Below are positions 42,370 to 53,435 of a stretch of DNA of 64,000 bases, piece by piece. Source of the DNA: Hydrangea macrophylla (lineage: Eukaryota > Streptophyta > Magnoliopsida > Cornales > Hydrangeaceae); contig CM066991.1 of NCBI GenBank assembly GCA_033977485.1, positions 56,150,850 to 56,214,849 of the forward strand, read 5' to 3'. The notes under the pieces are model-generated. The model searched no databases. It worked only from the letters and a program-made list of their open reading frames with translations, and was not told the DNA's origin. The position numbers were made by a program, and so were the translations under genes. Numbering within the stretch: the first letter of the stretch is position 1; every line of letters begins with the position of its first letter.

Positions 42370-43540
42370 TTGTTTAAATAATTCTAAATGTTCCTGATTC
42401 TATTTTGGTGTTTTCTTAAATGTTATGGATAAAGAATTCGAGGAAAATATTCACGAGTTTCCTCTGTTTCTTTTTCCACTGGTAAATCAAATGTTTCATT
42501 TTCTTGAGGAATTTGTTATTTTTCAAAGGTTTCAATTTCAACTTCATTAGGAATTTTATCTTCATCTATTTCTTCCTCAATTTCTAGCATATTATCATCC
42601 TTATTTGTAGGTTCAATTTCTTCTAAAGAAGGTGAAATTTGTTGTCCAACAGCCTTACCATTTCTTAGTATGGTTACAATTTTAATTTGTTCATGTTGAC
42701 TATTACCAGAAGTTGAGGGATCACCTTGTGGTTGTCCCCTTGGATTATGTTGTCGTTGGGCAGGAAAAATGCATTTTCACTTAGAATCATGTTGATTATT
42801 AATCCTATCCACAGATGTTTGTAATTTTTCCATGATTTACAGTAATTGCTGTATCATAGATTGTAAAGGTTCCTCTTGTACTTTCTTATGCGGAGGCACA
42901 TAAATATTAGAATTTTGCTGTGTATTAGGATATGTATTTTGTGTTTGTTGAAATTGAGGTGGAGGAGGTTAATATTGATTATTTTGAGGTGGATATTGTT
43001 GAAGTTAAAATTGTAAAATACCCTCTTTGGTATACATATGATTTGGAGGATTCCTCAAGTTAGACTGGTATGAATTACCATAGGAGTTTTGAGGACCCCT
43101 ATAATTATTCACAGCATTTATCTCTGCTGAAGCAATTTCTTGACAATTTGAACTGTTAGGACATTCATTCGTAGGATGTCCTAACGTATGACAGTTATCA
43201 CAAAGGTCTCTTTTTTTCTTAGGTGGATTAATTTTTTCTACTGTTATAGCTTACACTTTACGTGCTAATTCTTCATATTTCAGTGTTAATTCATCTTCTG
43301 ATTATAATTGGTATAAACTTTTAGCTTTTTCTGTCCTACCAATTTCTTCTGTTTCCCACTGGGAAGCATTTTCTCCAATCCAATAAAAGTATGATTCAGC
43401 GTCATCGACAGTTTTACTCAAAAATTCTCCTAGACATATAGTTTCAACTAATTTCTTTGATTTTGGTTCTAATCCTTCATAAAAGAAATTATTTAGATGT
43501 CATTTTTCAAATCCATAATGTTGACAAGATAGCAGGAGAT
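42370..43540 (-). pseudogene. gag: Gag, C-terminal two-thirds, outer Athila
   Basis: It begins at the copia insertion with KDLLLSCQHYGFEK and carries many stops. A complete zinc knuckle is still readable near 43200-43150: CDNCHTLGHPTNEC. A Pro/Gln/Asn-rich linker and an acidic linker follow before the protease. Confidence 0.75.
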
Positions 43541-44551
43541 CTTTATATTGGGTTTGTGCCCTCAAACCATTACTTTATGTATGAGACATTGATATTTTAA
43601 TATATGGATATCAGCTTTACATTTCATTATGTATGTTTCTTTCATGAGATTGTTGATCCTTAAGTGTCATAGTAATTAATTCGTGTGTGTATGAGATACA
43701 TACAAGTGAGATACGAATTACTATTCATTGATACTTAGAACTTGTCACAGTGGATGATGAGACTGGATATCTCATCAGGTTTACACTGTAGCATGATTAA
43801 CTACCATTGGATGGAGTGATGAATCTCAATCACTAGAGTGTAACTCTTAGTAAATATGCTAGTGCTTATAGTGCATTGACAGACCTGAGCTTTCTTATTG
43901 ACACTCAAGACTGTCAAACAGTCAATAGGAACTCATAACTTGTATAAGGTACGTGTTCTCAATCTTGAGACGATTATGAACACACACTGTGGATATGACT
44001 GCTTTGACTTATCAATCAGTGAGGTCTACAGAAGATCAACACCTGGGTATCTTGGGTATGTCATGTTCATAGGGTTGTGAACATATATTGTCAAGATAGA
44101 ATCTACCCTCTGTTTCAGAGTAAGCATTCTCTTGAGAATGTCACCAAGTCGATTACTGAGTACTGCAGTCTTGTTGATAAGAGTTATCAACATGTTTGGT
44201 AAACATGAGAGGTGAATGGGACTCAAGGAATACAATAAGTAATCAATATTCAGGTTGACAGTAACAGTTATCTGACTACCTGAATATGATTACGAATGCT
44301 GAAGGTAGAGGGACATTAGTACAACATACAAGTCTAGTTATCGCTTCAGATATGTTCTTTTGAGTTGGAGTTCAGTTATCATTTTATAGTGGAGTAAACA
44401 TTAACTGATCAGTTGGTTAGTTTGCTGATCAAAGAGTTTGGTCATGGTAATTAACAAACCGGTCTGAGCCAACAATAAAGAGCCTAGGAGGTCCCACTCT
44501 TAGCTCCGCCAGGATACTTGGAAAGACACTTGAGGAAGCTATCAAGACAGG

Positions 44552-44662
44552 TTCGATCGATTGAAGCTAGTTCGATCGATCGAAGTCATGGCAGGTTCGA
44601 TCGATCGAGAATGGTTCGATCGATCGAACATTCGATCGATCGAAGTCCTTCGATCGATTGAA
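44552..44662. repeat. Palindrome cluster 9 (copia solo LTR)
   Basis: Six cores in 111 bp, three of them perfect TTCGATCGATCGAA, ending 22 bp before the TATA box. This is the best preserved cluster in the window. Confidence 0.9.
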
Positions 44663-44683
44663 GGTTAGGTCGATTTTGGGAAT

Positions 44684-44693
44684 CTATAAATAG
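44684..44693 (+). promoter_or_regulatory. TATA box of the copia LTR
   Basis: CTATAAATAG, a strong plant TATA box, conserved in the second copy at 50671-50680. Confidence 0.65.
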
Positions 44694-45023
44694 GGCAGCT
44701 GCGTTCTGGAAAAGAAGTTCGTCGTTTTAGAACGTCAGAAGCTGCAGAAACTGTTTTAGAGCCCCAAAAGCCTCTTCTTCCTCTCTATTAGAGATCCTAC
44801 CATCTCTAGTCTCTCCAGGAAGGAGACATAAGGGTGAAGACAACCTAGTGGAGGCTGCTGCATCACCAAGGAAGAAGAAGAAATCAGAATTGGGTTCAAG
44901 ACACTAAGGTATACGCATCTATGGAATTGACGAGTAGTAGATCCTGGGCTACCTTTAAGTTTTTACAACTTGATTTTTCCGCTGCGCGTTTAAACTTTTA
45001 ATTTTAAAGCGGTTTTTCCATCA

Positions 45024-45639
45024 CTTTAAAACGTTCCCAAACTTTAGGGCATGGTTCCTTTTCTTTTTAAGTAGAAAGTTTAATTTGACGCATCATGCTA
45101 TTAGTTAAATTTTTAGGATAATTTTTTTAAAAAAGGCTTCATTCATATCCTGCCATGAAGTTATAGATCTAGAACGGAGAGATAAAAGTCAGGCTTTAGC
45201 TTTATCCTTTAAAGAAAAAGGAAAAAGCTTAAGATGGATTATTTCAATAGGACAACTTTGGTCAGAGAACATACTACAAACTTCTTCAAATTCATGAATG
45301 TGAAGATAAGCACGTTTTGACCCCCATTCCATGAAAAGTTGGTAAGAGTGGAATCATGCCTTGTCTAAAGTAAAAATTTCTTGTATGTTTAGGTAGAGTA
45401 ATGCAAGAAGGAGTGATGTTTCGTTCTGGGGTAAATAGATCATGTAAAGAGCGTTGTTCATATTCTAGTAAATCAAATTGTGGTATATTTTCCCCATGTT
45501 CACTATGAACATCATCACCTATTCCTTTTATGCCTTCAATTTCAGCCATTATTCTAGAAAATTGTATACTAGATGAATCACTAGAAATATTAGAATTATG
45601 TGGTACTTGATATAAAGCTTCAGTAGTATCTAAGGACAT
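45024..45639 (-). pseudogene. gag: Gag, N-terminal part, outer Athila
   Basis: ATG at 45639. A Ser-rich leader is followed by an acidic block and the capsid start (SCITLPKHTRNFYFRQGMIP, then LLPTFHGMG), as in the inner element. After a frameshift near 45310 come SWQDMNEAFFKK and, in another frame, MMRQIKLS and a WERF-like remnant at the insertion site. Gag motifs resume at 43540. Confidence 0.8.
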
Positions 45640-45839
45640 ATGAAGTAAAAGAAAAACTAAGTTTTAAAAATATTATTATTATCATTTATAGCTAAAAAAA
45701 CTCTTTTTTTTATATGTATATTGTTATTTTTATATATTTATTTTTTTAGAAGATAGCTTTATATATGTTTTTTTTAGAAGATGGACAAGTAGATACTTAT
45801 AATATATATTTAACAAGGAAGAAATATCTATAGTGGTGG
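45640..45839. other. AT-rich leader remnant of the outer Athila element
   Basis: Mostly A and T with T runs. I find no Asp-type primer site or LTR here, so the 5' end of the Athila element is lost at or before about 45840. Confidence 0.4.
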
Positions 45840-48559
45840 CGGGTTGCACCTAAGCCACCACCTAAATGTGGCACCCTCCATCAAGCTTTTTGAGTTCCAG
45901 ACCCTTCCAGAGGCTTCCCATTGCGAGGAAATTGCCCAGAAACTACGTTTAGGCATTGAAATGGCCATTTTAACCCTTTTTTTGACCTCCAAAGTTCCTA
46001 TTTTAACCTTGAAACTTAAGAGTTAAGTTTTCCAAACTCTACATATAGATCCCATGCATCTCATATGAGATCATCTTGGAATATTTTGAACCATATTGAA
46101 TACACATTGAATATACTTGAAGATACAATCACATACCTTGGAATTCAAGAGATTTCTAGAGAGAGAATAGTGAATCATGAATTGATTCCTTCTAAAAATA
46201 AATTTTAAGATAATTAGATAAGAAAATTGAAGAGAGTTTTGACATCAATTGCCTCCCTTAACTTCCACCATGGATGAGTGCTTGAAGAACACTTGAAGAA
46301 GAAGATCCTTCAAATCAACTTTGATTGCATAATTGAGAATCCTCCAAGAGGTAAACATCATAGTTTTTCTATAATTCTTACTTATATACATATATAAGGT
46401 TTGGATCTAGTTTAGTTTTATTTTTGTTAGAACACTCATCTTCTCCTTCTCTTGTTCTTCACACACTCACATAGCTAGCTCTAAATCCTCTTTGATTTTG
46501 TTGATAATTCATAATTAGAGATTGATTTTCACTTTGATTTTTAATTTTGATTTCATTTTACTATTTAGTTTAGATCTATGCATACAAGACTATATATACA
46601 TATGTATCTATTTTGAATTCTATGATAATTTCGAAGTATGATCTATGAGAAAGATGATTCTTATGTTCATACATTTCTCTTGATTGTTCCTATTACCTAG
46701 AATTCATATTGAATTTTATCTCCATAGGATATTTACATGTCCCTATGATCCATGATCTAAAGTTCTTCATAGAACTTGAGGGCTAAATTGATTGGGAATC
46801 ATGATAATCAAGTTGATCTATGAGTTTGATCTCTCAAATGAACCTAATAACCTAATATGCTTTCCTCACACTTTAAAATGAACTAGTTAAAATTCAACAA
46901 AATAGATTGGTTTTGTCTATAAGATATGGTCTATCAAAACCCACAGTTTGATATTCAAATTTTTTGGGTAAACTTTGATGAATTAACTTTCATTCGATCC
47001 GTTTTGAGAATCATTAGGATCTATATGCTATTCTTAGAAATTATTGAGAAATCGGTTGACAGACTCGAACATAGTCTCTTTGTATTTGAATTTCAAAAAA
47101 TCTATGATAGTTATCAATGATCTGCTTTATGGGGACAATTCCTAACTCATGTATCTATATGCCGATGTAAAATTGTGAGCATACGATCGAGTTAAGATCG
47201 TTTTCTAAGCGTTTGAAGTTGATACAACTATTCTGGAAATTTTCTAAGTTTAACTACAATCATGATTATGTATACAAAATGGTCATACCTTGATCACTCA
47301 ACAACAATTGATGAATAAAACTTGGTTTAGAAATCATCTAGGATAAATAGATGAGAGATCAAAAGCTTACATTAACTTGATTAACATGATTCATGAACTT
47401 TTATTGTGTCTTGCATTACTTTGTCAAATGATACCAAATTTCCATAATAATAGAGTCTATTTAAAACAACTTTTCAGAAACCTTATGTTCTTTAAGTGTC
47501 TATGGGATTATTTATGTCATAAACTACAATGAAATAGCTTTCTTTGGACACCAAATAGAGCTTCATGTGATTTTTGTAGAATTAATAATGATTTTTACAA
47601 TAACAGTGGACAGTCTTGTTCCACTATTCCCAAAACTCTTATTTCTCAAACCTCAAAAATGCTAATGAGGTTTTACTTTTTGGAAAAGCTCCCTAAGAAA
47701 TGTTTCTAACTTTGTGTAAAAGGGTTTTAACCTAGCTCATGTTTAAGATCATTTTTGATAGGATTCATTAGTGGTTGCTGAATCTGGAAATTTGATTGAT
47801 GACATCATCTTCTTGTTTTTCATGCATATCATTTGTTTGCTTGTATTTTTGCAATGCTTGGGTATTCCTTGGTGTCTTAGTGCAGAGAATTGAGTGCCGT
47901 GGATCCAGACTTTGATTTGTGAGTTTGCCTCGTCTACATGTGGCTTAATTCCCATGTATCATGTACTATCTCTACCCTTTGTCTTAAAATTTTTCTAGGT
48001 TTACAACTTTATTTTCAACTACACGATTCCTTTAGAATAGTCTCCATTTATGTGCTTATTTTTTAGAGACATCTTATCTAGGATTGTTGTATAATTGCAT
48101 TACACGTTTCCTTTCCTTTGCTTTTTGTGACTCCGCTTGAGTCAACCCAATGTAAGTTTTCTTGTTCCCTTTTGCATATCATGACACGTTTCCATTATTT
48201 GCATCGGTCTCGGGTAGAACTAATCACTGTGAGTATACCTCTCTTTTGTATTGCATGTGCATCCGACTGCTACTTGATTTAATCTCTATTGAAATGATTT
48301 TCATTAGATGTTCCTTTTTGCCATGTATATATTATCTAGTATGATGAGGAAACAACACCTATTATGAATTAAGAACAAGGATATTTGAATTAAGGCCTAC
48401 CGTTCAGTAGGGCGATGAGGGGGTGCTTTAGTCCTACTTGGGCTCCTTCCCCTCTCGTATCAAGACTCCCGAACCTTGTTTTTGGTGATGAAGGATGAGT
48501 AACCTTATTCAATTTTAGGCGAGTCAAATTTGGTTTCCTAATTTCTGATAAAAATAAGG
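45840..48559 (+). repeat. LTR-like non-coding region, possible Tat/Ogre-type LTR
   Basis: No coding in 2.7 kb. The last part resembles LTR ends of Tat/Ogre-type elements: a CTCCTTCCCCTCTCGTATC block (about 48440-48459) and AAAATAAGG just before a primer-site-like TGGCGACTC. There is a TATA-like CTACATATAG at about 46038 and a donor-like AAGAGGTAAACATC near 46350. The left border is not recognisable and no second copy is in the window. Confidence 0.35.
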
Positions 48560-48577
48560 TGGCGACTCTTTGTCTCT
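48560..48577 (+). other. Degenerate primer site, Arg tRNA type
   Basis: TGGCGACTCTTTGTCTCT; the first nine bases match the site used by Tat/Ogre elements and the rest has decayed. It is followed by about 110 bp of leader-like sequence up to the copia fragment. Confidence 0.4.
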
Positions 48578-48689
48578 AGGATCGCGTGAGGAGTTCTAAT
48601 TCTTTGAAGTGTGCTCCTTGGACCCGTCCTGGGACACTGTCAAGGAATGCCAGAGGGCCACGCATGTGTGGTCCACACTAGCTAGTACT

Positions 48690-49580
48690 TTTGATATGAA
48701 AGATCTATGAGAGGCGAGCTATATCCTTGGGATAAAGCTCTTTTGAGATAAGCGAAAGATAATGGGATTATCTCAATCTAGTCATATCGATAAAGTTCAA
48801 ACTAGGTTTTCCATGGATAATTCGAAGACAGGTTTGCAACCTTTTAGGCATGGTCTTGTGTTCTCCAAGGAGCAGTGTCCTAAGACATGGGAGAGGAGGA
48901 ATCATGTGACAGGAATTCCCTATGCCTAGGGTGTGGGAAGTCTCATATTTGCGATGTTATGCACTAGACTAGATATCTGCTTTGCCGTTGGCATGGTTAG
49001 CAGGTATCAGTCGAATCCTCGTCCAAAACACTGGACATACATCAAGCACATTCTTAAGTACTTGAGAAAGACTCAAGATTACGTGCTTATGTATGGCAGA
49101 GATGAGTTAATTCCAGTAGGATGCACTGACTCGGACTTTATGTCAGATAAAGATTCGAGAAAGTCTACATCTGGACATCTCTTTACCCTAAGAGGTGGTG
49201 TTAGTTGGAGGAGCATTAAGCAGAAATGTATTGCAGGCTCAATTACATAAATCGAGTATGTGGCAGCTTGTTAAGCCACAAAGGAAGCTGTTTGGCTCAA
49301 GAAGTTCCTTATAGAACTTGAGGTGGTACCAGCATCATTGTCACCTATTATGCTATATTACGATAATAGTGAAAAAGTGGCTCAGTCCAAGGAGCCAAGG
49401 AACCACGAAAAGAGAAAGCACTTAGAGAGGAAGTATTATCTCATTCGAGATATAGTCCAACGTGGAGATGTGACTGTCACCAAGATTGCCACCGTTGAAA
49501 ATCTTGCATATTCGTTTACAAAGGCCTTGCCACAGAAGGTCTTTGTTCATCACCTAGATAGTCTGGGGTTTCAGATGTAG
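48690..49580 (+). pseudogene. pol: Copia RT tail and RNase H
   Basis: The RT tail reads FDMKDL, stop, EASYILGIKL near 48695-48750, then a Ser-Gln-Tyr-Ile-Asp-Lys-like stretch. RNase H: MLCTRLDICFAVGMVSRYQS (48954 on), GCTDSDFMSDKDSRKSTSGH with the first catalytic Asp, EYVAAC after a TAA at 49248, YYDNSEKVAQSKEPRNHEKR, HLERKYYLIRDIV, and the usual end VHHLDSLGFQM at 49580. Several stops; not functional. Confidence 0.85.
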
Positions 49581-49611
49581 TTTTAATGAGTTATGAGTAC
49601 ACGTGGGAGTT

Positions 49612-51037
49612 TGTTGGGATTATGCCCTCAAACCATTACTGTATGCATGAGACATTGACATTTTATATATGGATATCAGTTTACAATTTACTATATATGT
49701 TTCATGAGATGATTGTTTATAATACTTAAGTATTCTAGTAGATAATTCGTGTATGTATGAGATACATACATGTGAGATATGAATTACTATTCTTTGATAC
49801 TTAGAACTTGTCACAAAGATGATGAGACTGGATATCTCATCAGATATACATTGTATCATAATTAACTACCATTGGATGGAGTGATGAATTTTAATCGCTA
49901 GAATATGACTCTTAATTAATATGCTAGAGCTTATAGTGCATTGACAGGCCAAGAGCTTTTCTATTGACATCTAAAAATTGTCAACAGTCGATAGGAACTC
50001 ATAACTTGTATAAGGTACGTGTTCTTAATCTTGAGATGATTATGGATACAGACTATGGATGTGAATGCTTTGATTTACCAATTAGTGAGGACTTCAAGAT
50101 CAATACCTGGGTATCTTGGGTAAGTCATGTTCATAGGGTTGTGAACATATATTGTCAATATAGAATCTACCCTATGATATAAAGTAAGCATTCCTTTGAG
50201 AATGTCACCAAGTTGATTACTGGGAACTACAGTCTTGTTGATAAGTAGTTATCAACATATTTGGTAATCATGAGAGGTGAATGAAACTAAGGAATGGGAA
50301 GAAGTAATTATCATTCCGGTCGATAGTTACAGTTATTCGACTACGATTTTGAATGCTAAAGGTAGAGGGTCTAGTTATTGCTTCGGATATGTTCTTTTGT
50401 GTTAGAGTGCAATTATCGTTATATAGTGGAGTTAACATTGAGTGATCTATTGGTTAATTCATTGATTAAATAGTTTGATCATGGGAATTAATGACTAGTC
50501 TTAGCTAAGAATAAAAAAAACTAGGAGGTCCCACTCTTAGCTCGGCAAGAATACTTGGAAAGGAAGAAGGACGTAAACCAATCGATTGAACTTCTTTCAA
50601 TTTATTGGTGACTTGTCTTAATCAATCGAAACGAGATCAATCGATTGAAACCAAAAGTCATTTTGAAAACCTATAAATAGGAGAGCTGTGTGCAGAATGA
50701 AGTTGAACGTCATTTTTACTACTCCAGCATTCCAAAAATTATTTTAGGATTTTTCTTAGCCTCCCTCACCTCTCTATTAGGTTCCCATAAACCCTAGCCT
50801 CTCTGGGAAGTGTTCAAGGAGACATAAGGGTGAAGATTTACTAGAGAAAGCTGCTGGATATTGCTACACATCAAATAAAGAAGACAATCTGAATTGGGTT
50901 CAAGACTAATAGGTAATACACTCTTCCCTACGCATCTACAGATCGATGAAAAGTAGATATGGCTTACCAATAAACTTTTTGAACTTTTTTTTTCCGCTGC
51001 TCATGATTTAACGTTCTTTCAAAACCTAAATCCATCA
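49612..51037 (+). repeat. Copia 3' LTR
   Basis: 1426 bp, TGTTGGGATTATGCCCTC... to ...AAATCCATCA, preceded by the purine tract ACACGTGGGAGT. TATA box at 50671-50680 and a decayed palindrome cluster at 50579-50650. It is noticeably diverged from 43546-45023 by substitutions and small indels. Confidence 0.88.
50579..50650. repeat. Palindrome cluster 10 (copia 3' LTR, decayed)
   Basis: AATCGATTGAA-type remnants, 21-92 bp upstream of the TATA box. Most CpG positions of the consensus are now TpG or CpA, and one unit has become TTTCAATTTATTGG. Confidence 0.7.
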
Positions 51038-52647
51038 TATATTTGGTCAGACATAGAGAGATCCCACAACTCTATGTAGCCCGTTTTATAGTCGAATGTG
51101 AGTTTTTTTGACGGGCGCCAGGAGAAGCTTCTGTGCTGGGAAACTCAGGTTAGATGTTTTGTGTAATCTCTAGACTAAGATTCGTATGGTGTTACTTATT
51201 TTGTTTAACATATAGTGACATGCCAATTTTTATGGAATAACGATATAGCATACATATCATACTGTATGTGCTTTCGCGATTGACTGAGCAGTGAATGGAT
51301 TCAACTTCATTACTGTATGAGTCATGTAGCATATCTAAAATTTAGTTATCCTACAAATTGGTTGCCTTTACGACTTGAGACTATGTTATGAAGAGGATAC
51401 TTGATGATAGCTACTTTAGCATATTATCCTAGGGTAAAGAGAAGATTCCATTCTATAGGGGCATGTCTTAACAAGAGGTCAAGTTAGTCAGATTGACATG
51501 GAGGCTCAGGGAAGACCATTCAATAACACACCATGTTTTGTGACTCATTAGCCAGCCTGAGATAATCATATTTATAACTGATATGTAGTGAGTACATTAC
51601 ACTGAGGAGGTGTAGCACTTCTTTTTCACCAAAGGATTGAGAATGTTTACTAGCTATGGTGATGATTGGCATTACACTTCTGTCGATGCAATTTCTTTTC
51701 GTAAGGTCGCACATTCTATTTCCTATATCAAGAGTTGAGAAGTTCTGTTTCGAGAGATTTTTTTGTGACTAGCCCCTATGTAGGTGAGTGGGAGATGTAG
51801 GAAATAATGTGGACCTTTGGGGCACCCACATAATATTAGACCGGGTCCAATAAGGTTTTGTTAAGGCACCAAGAAATCCTTTGGGATGGGCTGTTGGAAA
51901 CCTAGAGCAATTAGGTGTTTGTGTACCTATATATATGTATATATAACATAAACACATACTTTTCCCTCTCTCAATTCGGCTGCCTCTCTCAGTCTCTCTT
52001 TCTCTTACAGTTTTCTTTCTCTAAGTCCATCACCATTGGTGTCTTGGGATTTGCGCGTGATATCAATGGAGATCACTCTAGTAGTGCCTTCTATGACCAA
52101 TAAGAAGCACAAGAGAGCATACGGAAGCTTTGTAGGAGCAGTCGTTCGTGTGCTTCATCGTCTGGCTCGTAACAATGCCAAACATCGATCCGTCAAGCTA
52201 TACTTTGCTAGGTAAGACCTAAACCCAACTCATATGCATGTGTGCATATTCATTTACACAGACCATACATGAACTTCAAAACCACCATATCTCATATGCA
52301 ACCCATTAAATCATAGTAAGAAATCCACATTTTTCCGATATGAAAAAGATTTAGATATACAAGCAACAACAAAAATCAACAGTAATTACACAGTTGAGAT
52401 TAGGGTAAACCAAGCAAGATGATTACTTTGCTTCAAAAAGAGCCAAACAAATCTCTAGATCTGCAAGATTAACAAGAGAAAGAGATGAGAGTGACCATAT
52501 ATATATGTTTATATATATAGCAGTAAAGGTCGAGAGAGAGATCGAAAAGAAAAGACAGGAAAGTGAGTGAGAGAGAGAGAGAGAGAAAGGAGAGGCCATA
52601 TAAATGTGCGCACATATAGAATATATATACATATATCTATATGGTCA
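51038..52647. other. Unassigned region
   Basis: No supported gene. A GT-AG-like exon end (TTTGCTAG followed by GTAAGACC at about 52215) after an ATG-rich stretch from about 52065 could be leader sequence of another LTR element. Microsatellites: (TA)n at 51930-51945 and 52497-52520, and (GA)n at 52560-52590. Confidence 0.4.
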
Positions 52648-52818
52648 GGCTCTTAAGTAACATGGTTGAATAAACATATCCAGTGAACATGTTTTTTAGC
52701 CTAAAAGTACCTGCTGGCTGCCCCGCTGATCTACGCGCTCCACTGACCCGTGGGTTCTTTAAGGCTAAAAAAACATGCTCACAGGGCATTTTCACTCAAC
52801 CCTATTCACTTAAGAGTC
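52648..52818. mobile_element. Small foldback (MITE-like) element
   Basis: About 170 bp. The left arm (from GGCTCTTAAGT) and the reverse complement of the right arm (ending ACTTAAGAGTC) match over about 65 bases with scattered mismatches, including CATGTTTTTTAGCCT in both. A loop of about 40 bases, relatively GC-rich, separates them. No coding. Flanking target duplication is not clear because both sides are (TA)-rich. Confidence 0.7.
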
Positions 52819-52844
52819 TCACTGTATATCTATATCTATATATA

Positions 52845-53373
52845 TGATATGTACAAAAAAATCTAGCAGTATGCCCAGCATGATCAGGACCCGACCAACA
52901 GGTCGGGATAGCCGTACAGGCCCAGCTCGTCACGGGCACAGCCCAGTCATGTCTCATGACGTGATCCAGAATGATCCAGACAGTTTCCTACACGAGCTAG
53001 AAGACTAACGGAAAGAGTAGATTGTTTCCTAATCCGATTAGGAAATGTCCACTATTTGTGCTAATCAATCCCAATCAGATTGTATTACCTAATCAGTTTA
53101 CTTACCATGTACGAGTAGGTCTCTTGCATCTATAAAAGAGACCACTCACCTCCTTTAAGGGGATCGCATTCTTATTTTACACATACATATATACCTGGCT
53201 GGTCTCTAGTAGTTCCATCTCCTTTGTTGGTTCACTAAAAACCCCCGGTGATTTGATAGTGTACGTGCTCTGACATATACGTAGATGTAGGTCTCTTCAT
53301 TAATAGGGCAGAACCACATACAATCCCTCTTATCTTCTTATTCTTCTCTCTAATCCAAATTTAGGCTTCATCA
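52845..53373 (+). repeat. 5' LTR of the second Tat element
   Basis: 529 bp. Starts TGATATGTACAAAAAAATC (compare TGATATGTACGAAAATGTC in the minus-strand element) and ends GGCTTCATCA. Contains AAAAGAGACCACTCACCTCC and CTCCTTTGTTGGTTCACTAA blocks like those of the other copy. Confidence 0.8.
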
Positions 53374-53374
53374 G

Positions 53375-53394
53375 TTTGGCACCGTCTGTTGGAA
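53375..53394 (+). other. Primer-binding site of the second Tat element
   Basis: TTTGGCACCGTCTGTTGGAA, one base after the LTR end, matching the site at 14214-14196 except for two positions. Confidence 0.7.
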
Positions 53395-53435
53395 ACGACA
53401 GATTTCTCAAAAAATAAATCTCTTGACTGATAACC

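Larger units (their letters stand above)
43546..45023 (+). repeat. Copia LTR (solo)
   Basis: 1478 bp; shares with 49612-51037 the start (GCCCTCAAACCATTACT), the middle (GGAACTCATAACTTGTATAA, GGTACGTGTTC) and the end (TTTTTCCGCTGC). TATA box at 44684-44693 with a palindrome cluster just upstream. Confidence 0.88.
43541..45028 (+). mobile_element. Copia solo LTR insertion with 5-bp target duplication
   Basis: LTR at 43546-45023 flanked by cttta on both sides (43541-43545 and 45024-45028). It lies inside gag of the outer Athila element, with gag motifs on either side. The LTR starts TATTGGG (TG changed to TA) and ends TCCATCA. It matches 49612-51037, which ends a copia fragment, so a full copia element was probably reduced to one LTR by recombination. 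Confidence 0.85.
19487..45639 (-). mobile_element. Outer Athila element, decayed, split by two insertions
   Basis: On the minus strand: gag (45639-45024 and 43540-42370), protease (42369-41791), RT/RNase H (41631-40116), integrase (40110-39270 and 24670-24015), long 3' region (24014-20516), purine tract and 3' LTR (20504-19487). A copia solo LTR occupies the gag gap and a complete Athila element occupies the integrase gap, each flanked by a short target duplication. No 5' LTR or primer site is seen to the right of 45639, so the 5' end is lost. Numerous stops and frameshifts mark it as the older Athila copy. Confidence 0.85.
48690..51037 (+). mobile_element. Copia element, 3' end only
   Basis: The RT tail, RNase H, polypurine tract and 3' LTR of a Ty1/copia element. 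Everything upstream of the RT tail is missing, with an abrupt change to Tat-like leader sequence near 48690. The LTR is of the same family as the solo LTR at 43546-45023. The bases after it are tatat. Confidence 0.8.

Noticed and set aside
43546..51037. One copia element with two LTRs (43546-45023 and 49612-51037)
   Set aside because: The sequence right after the first LTR is Athila gag on the other strand, and the first LTR has its own cttta duplication. It is a solo LTR.
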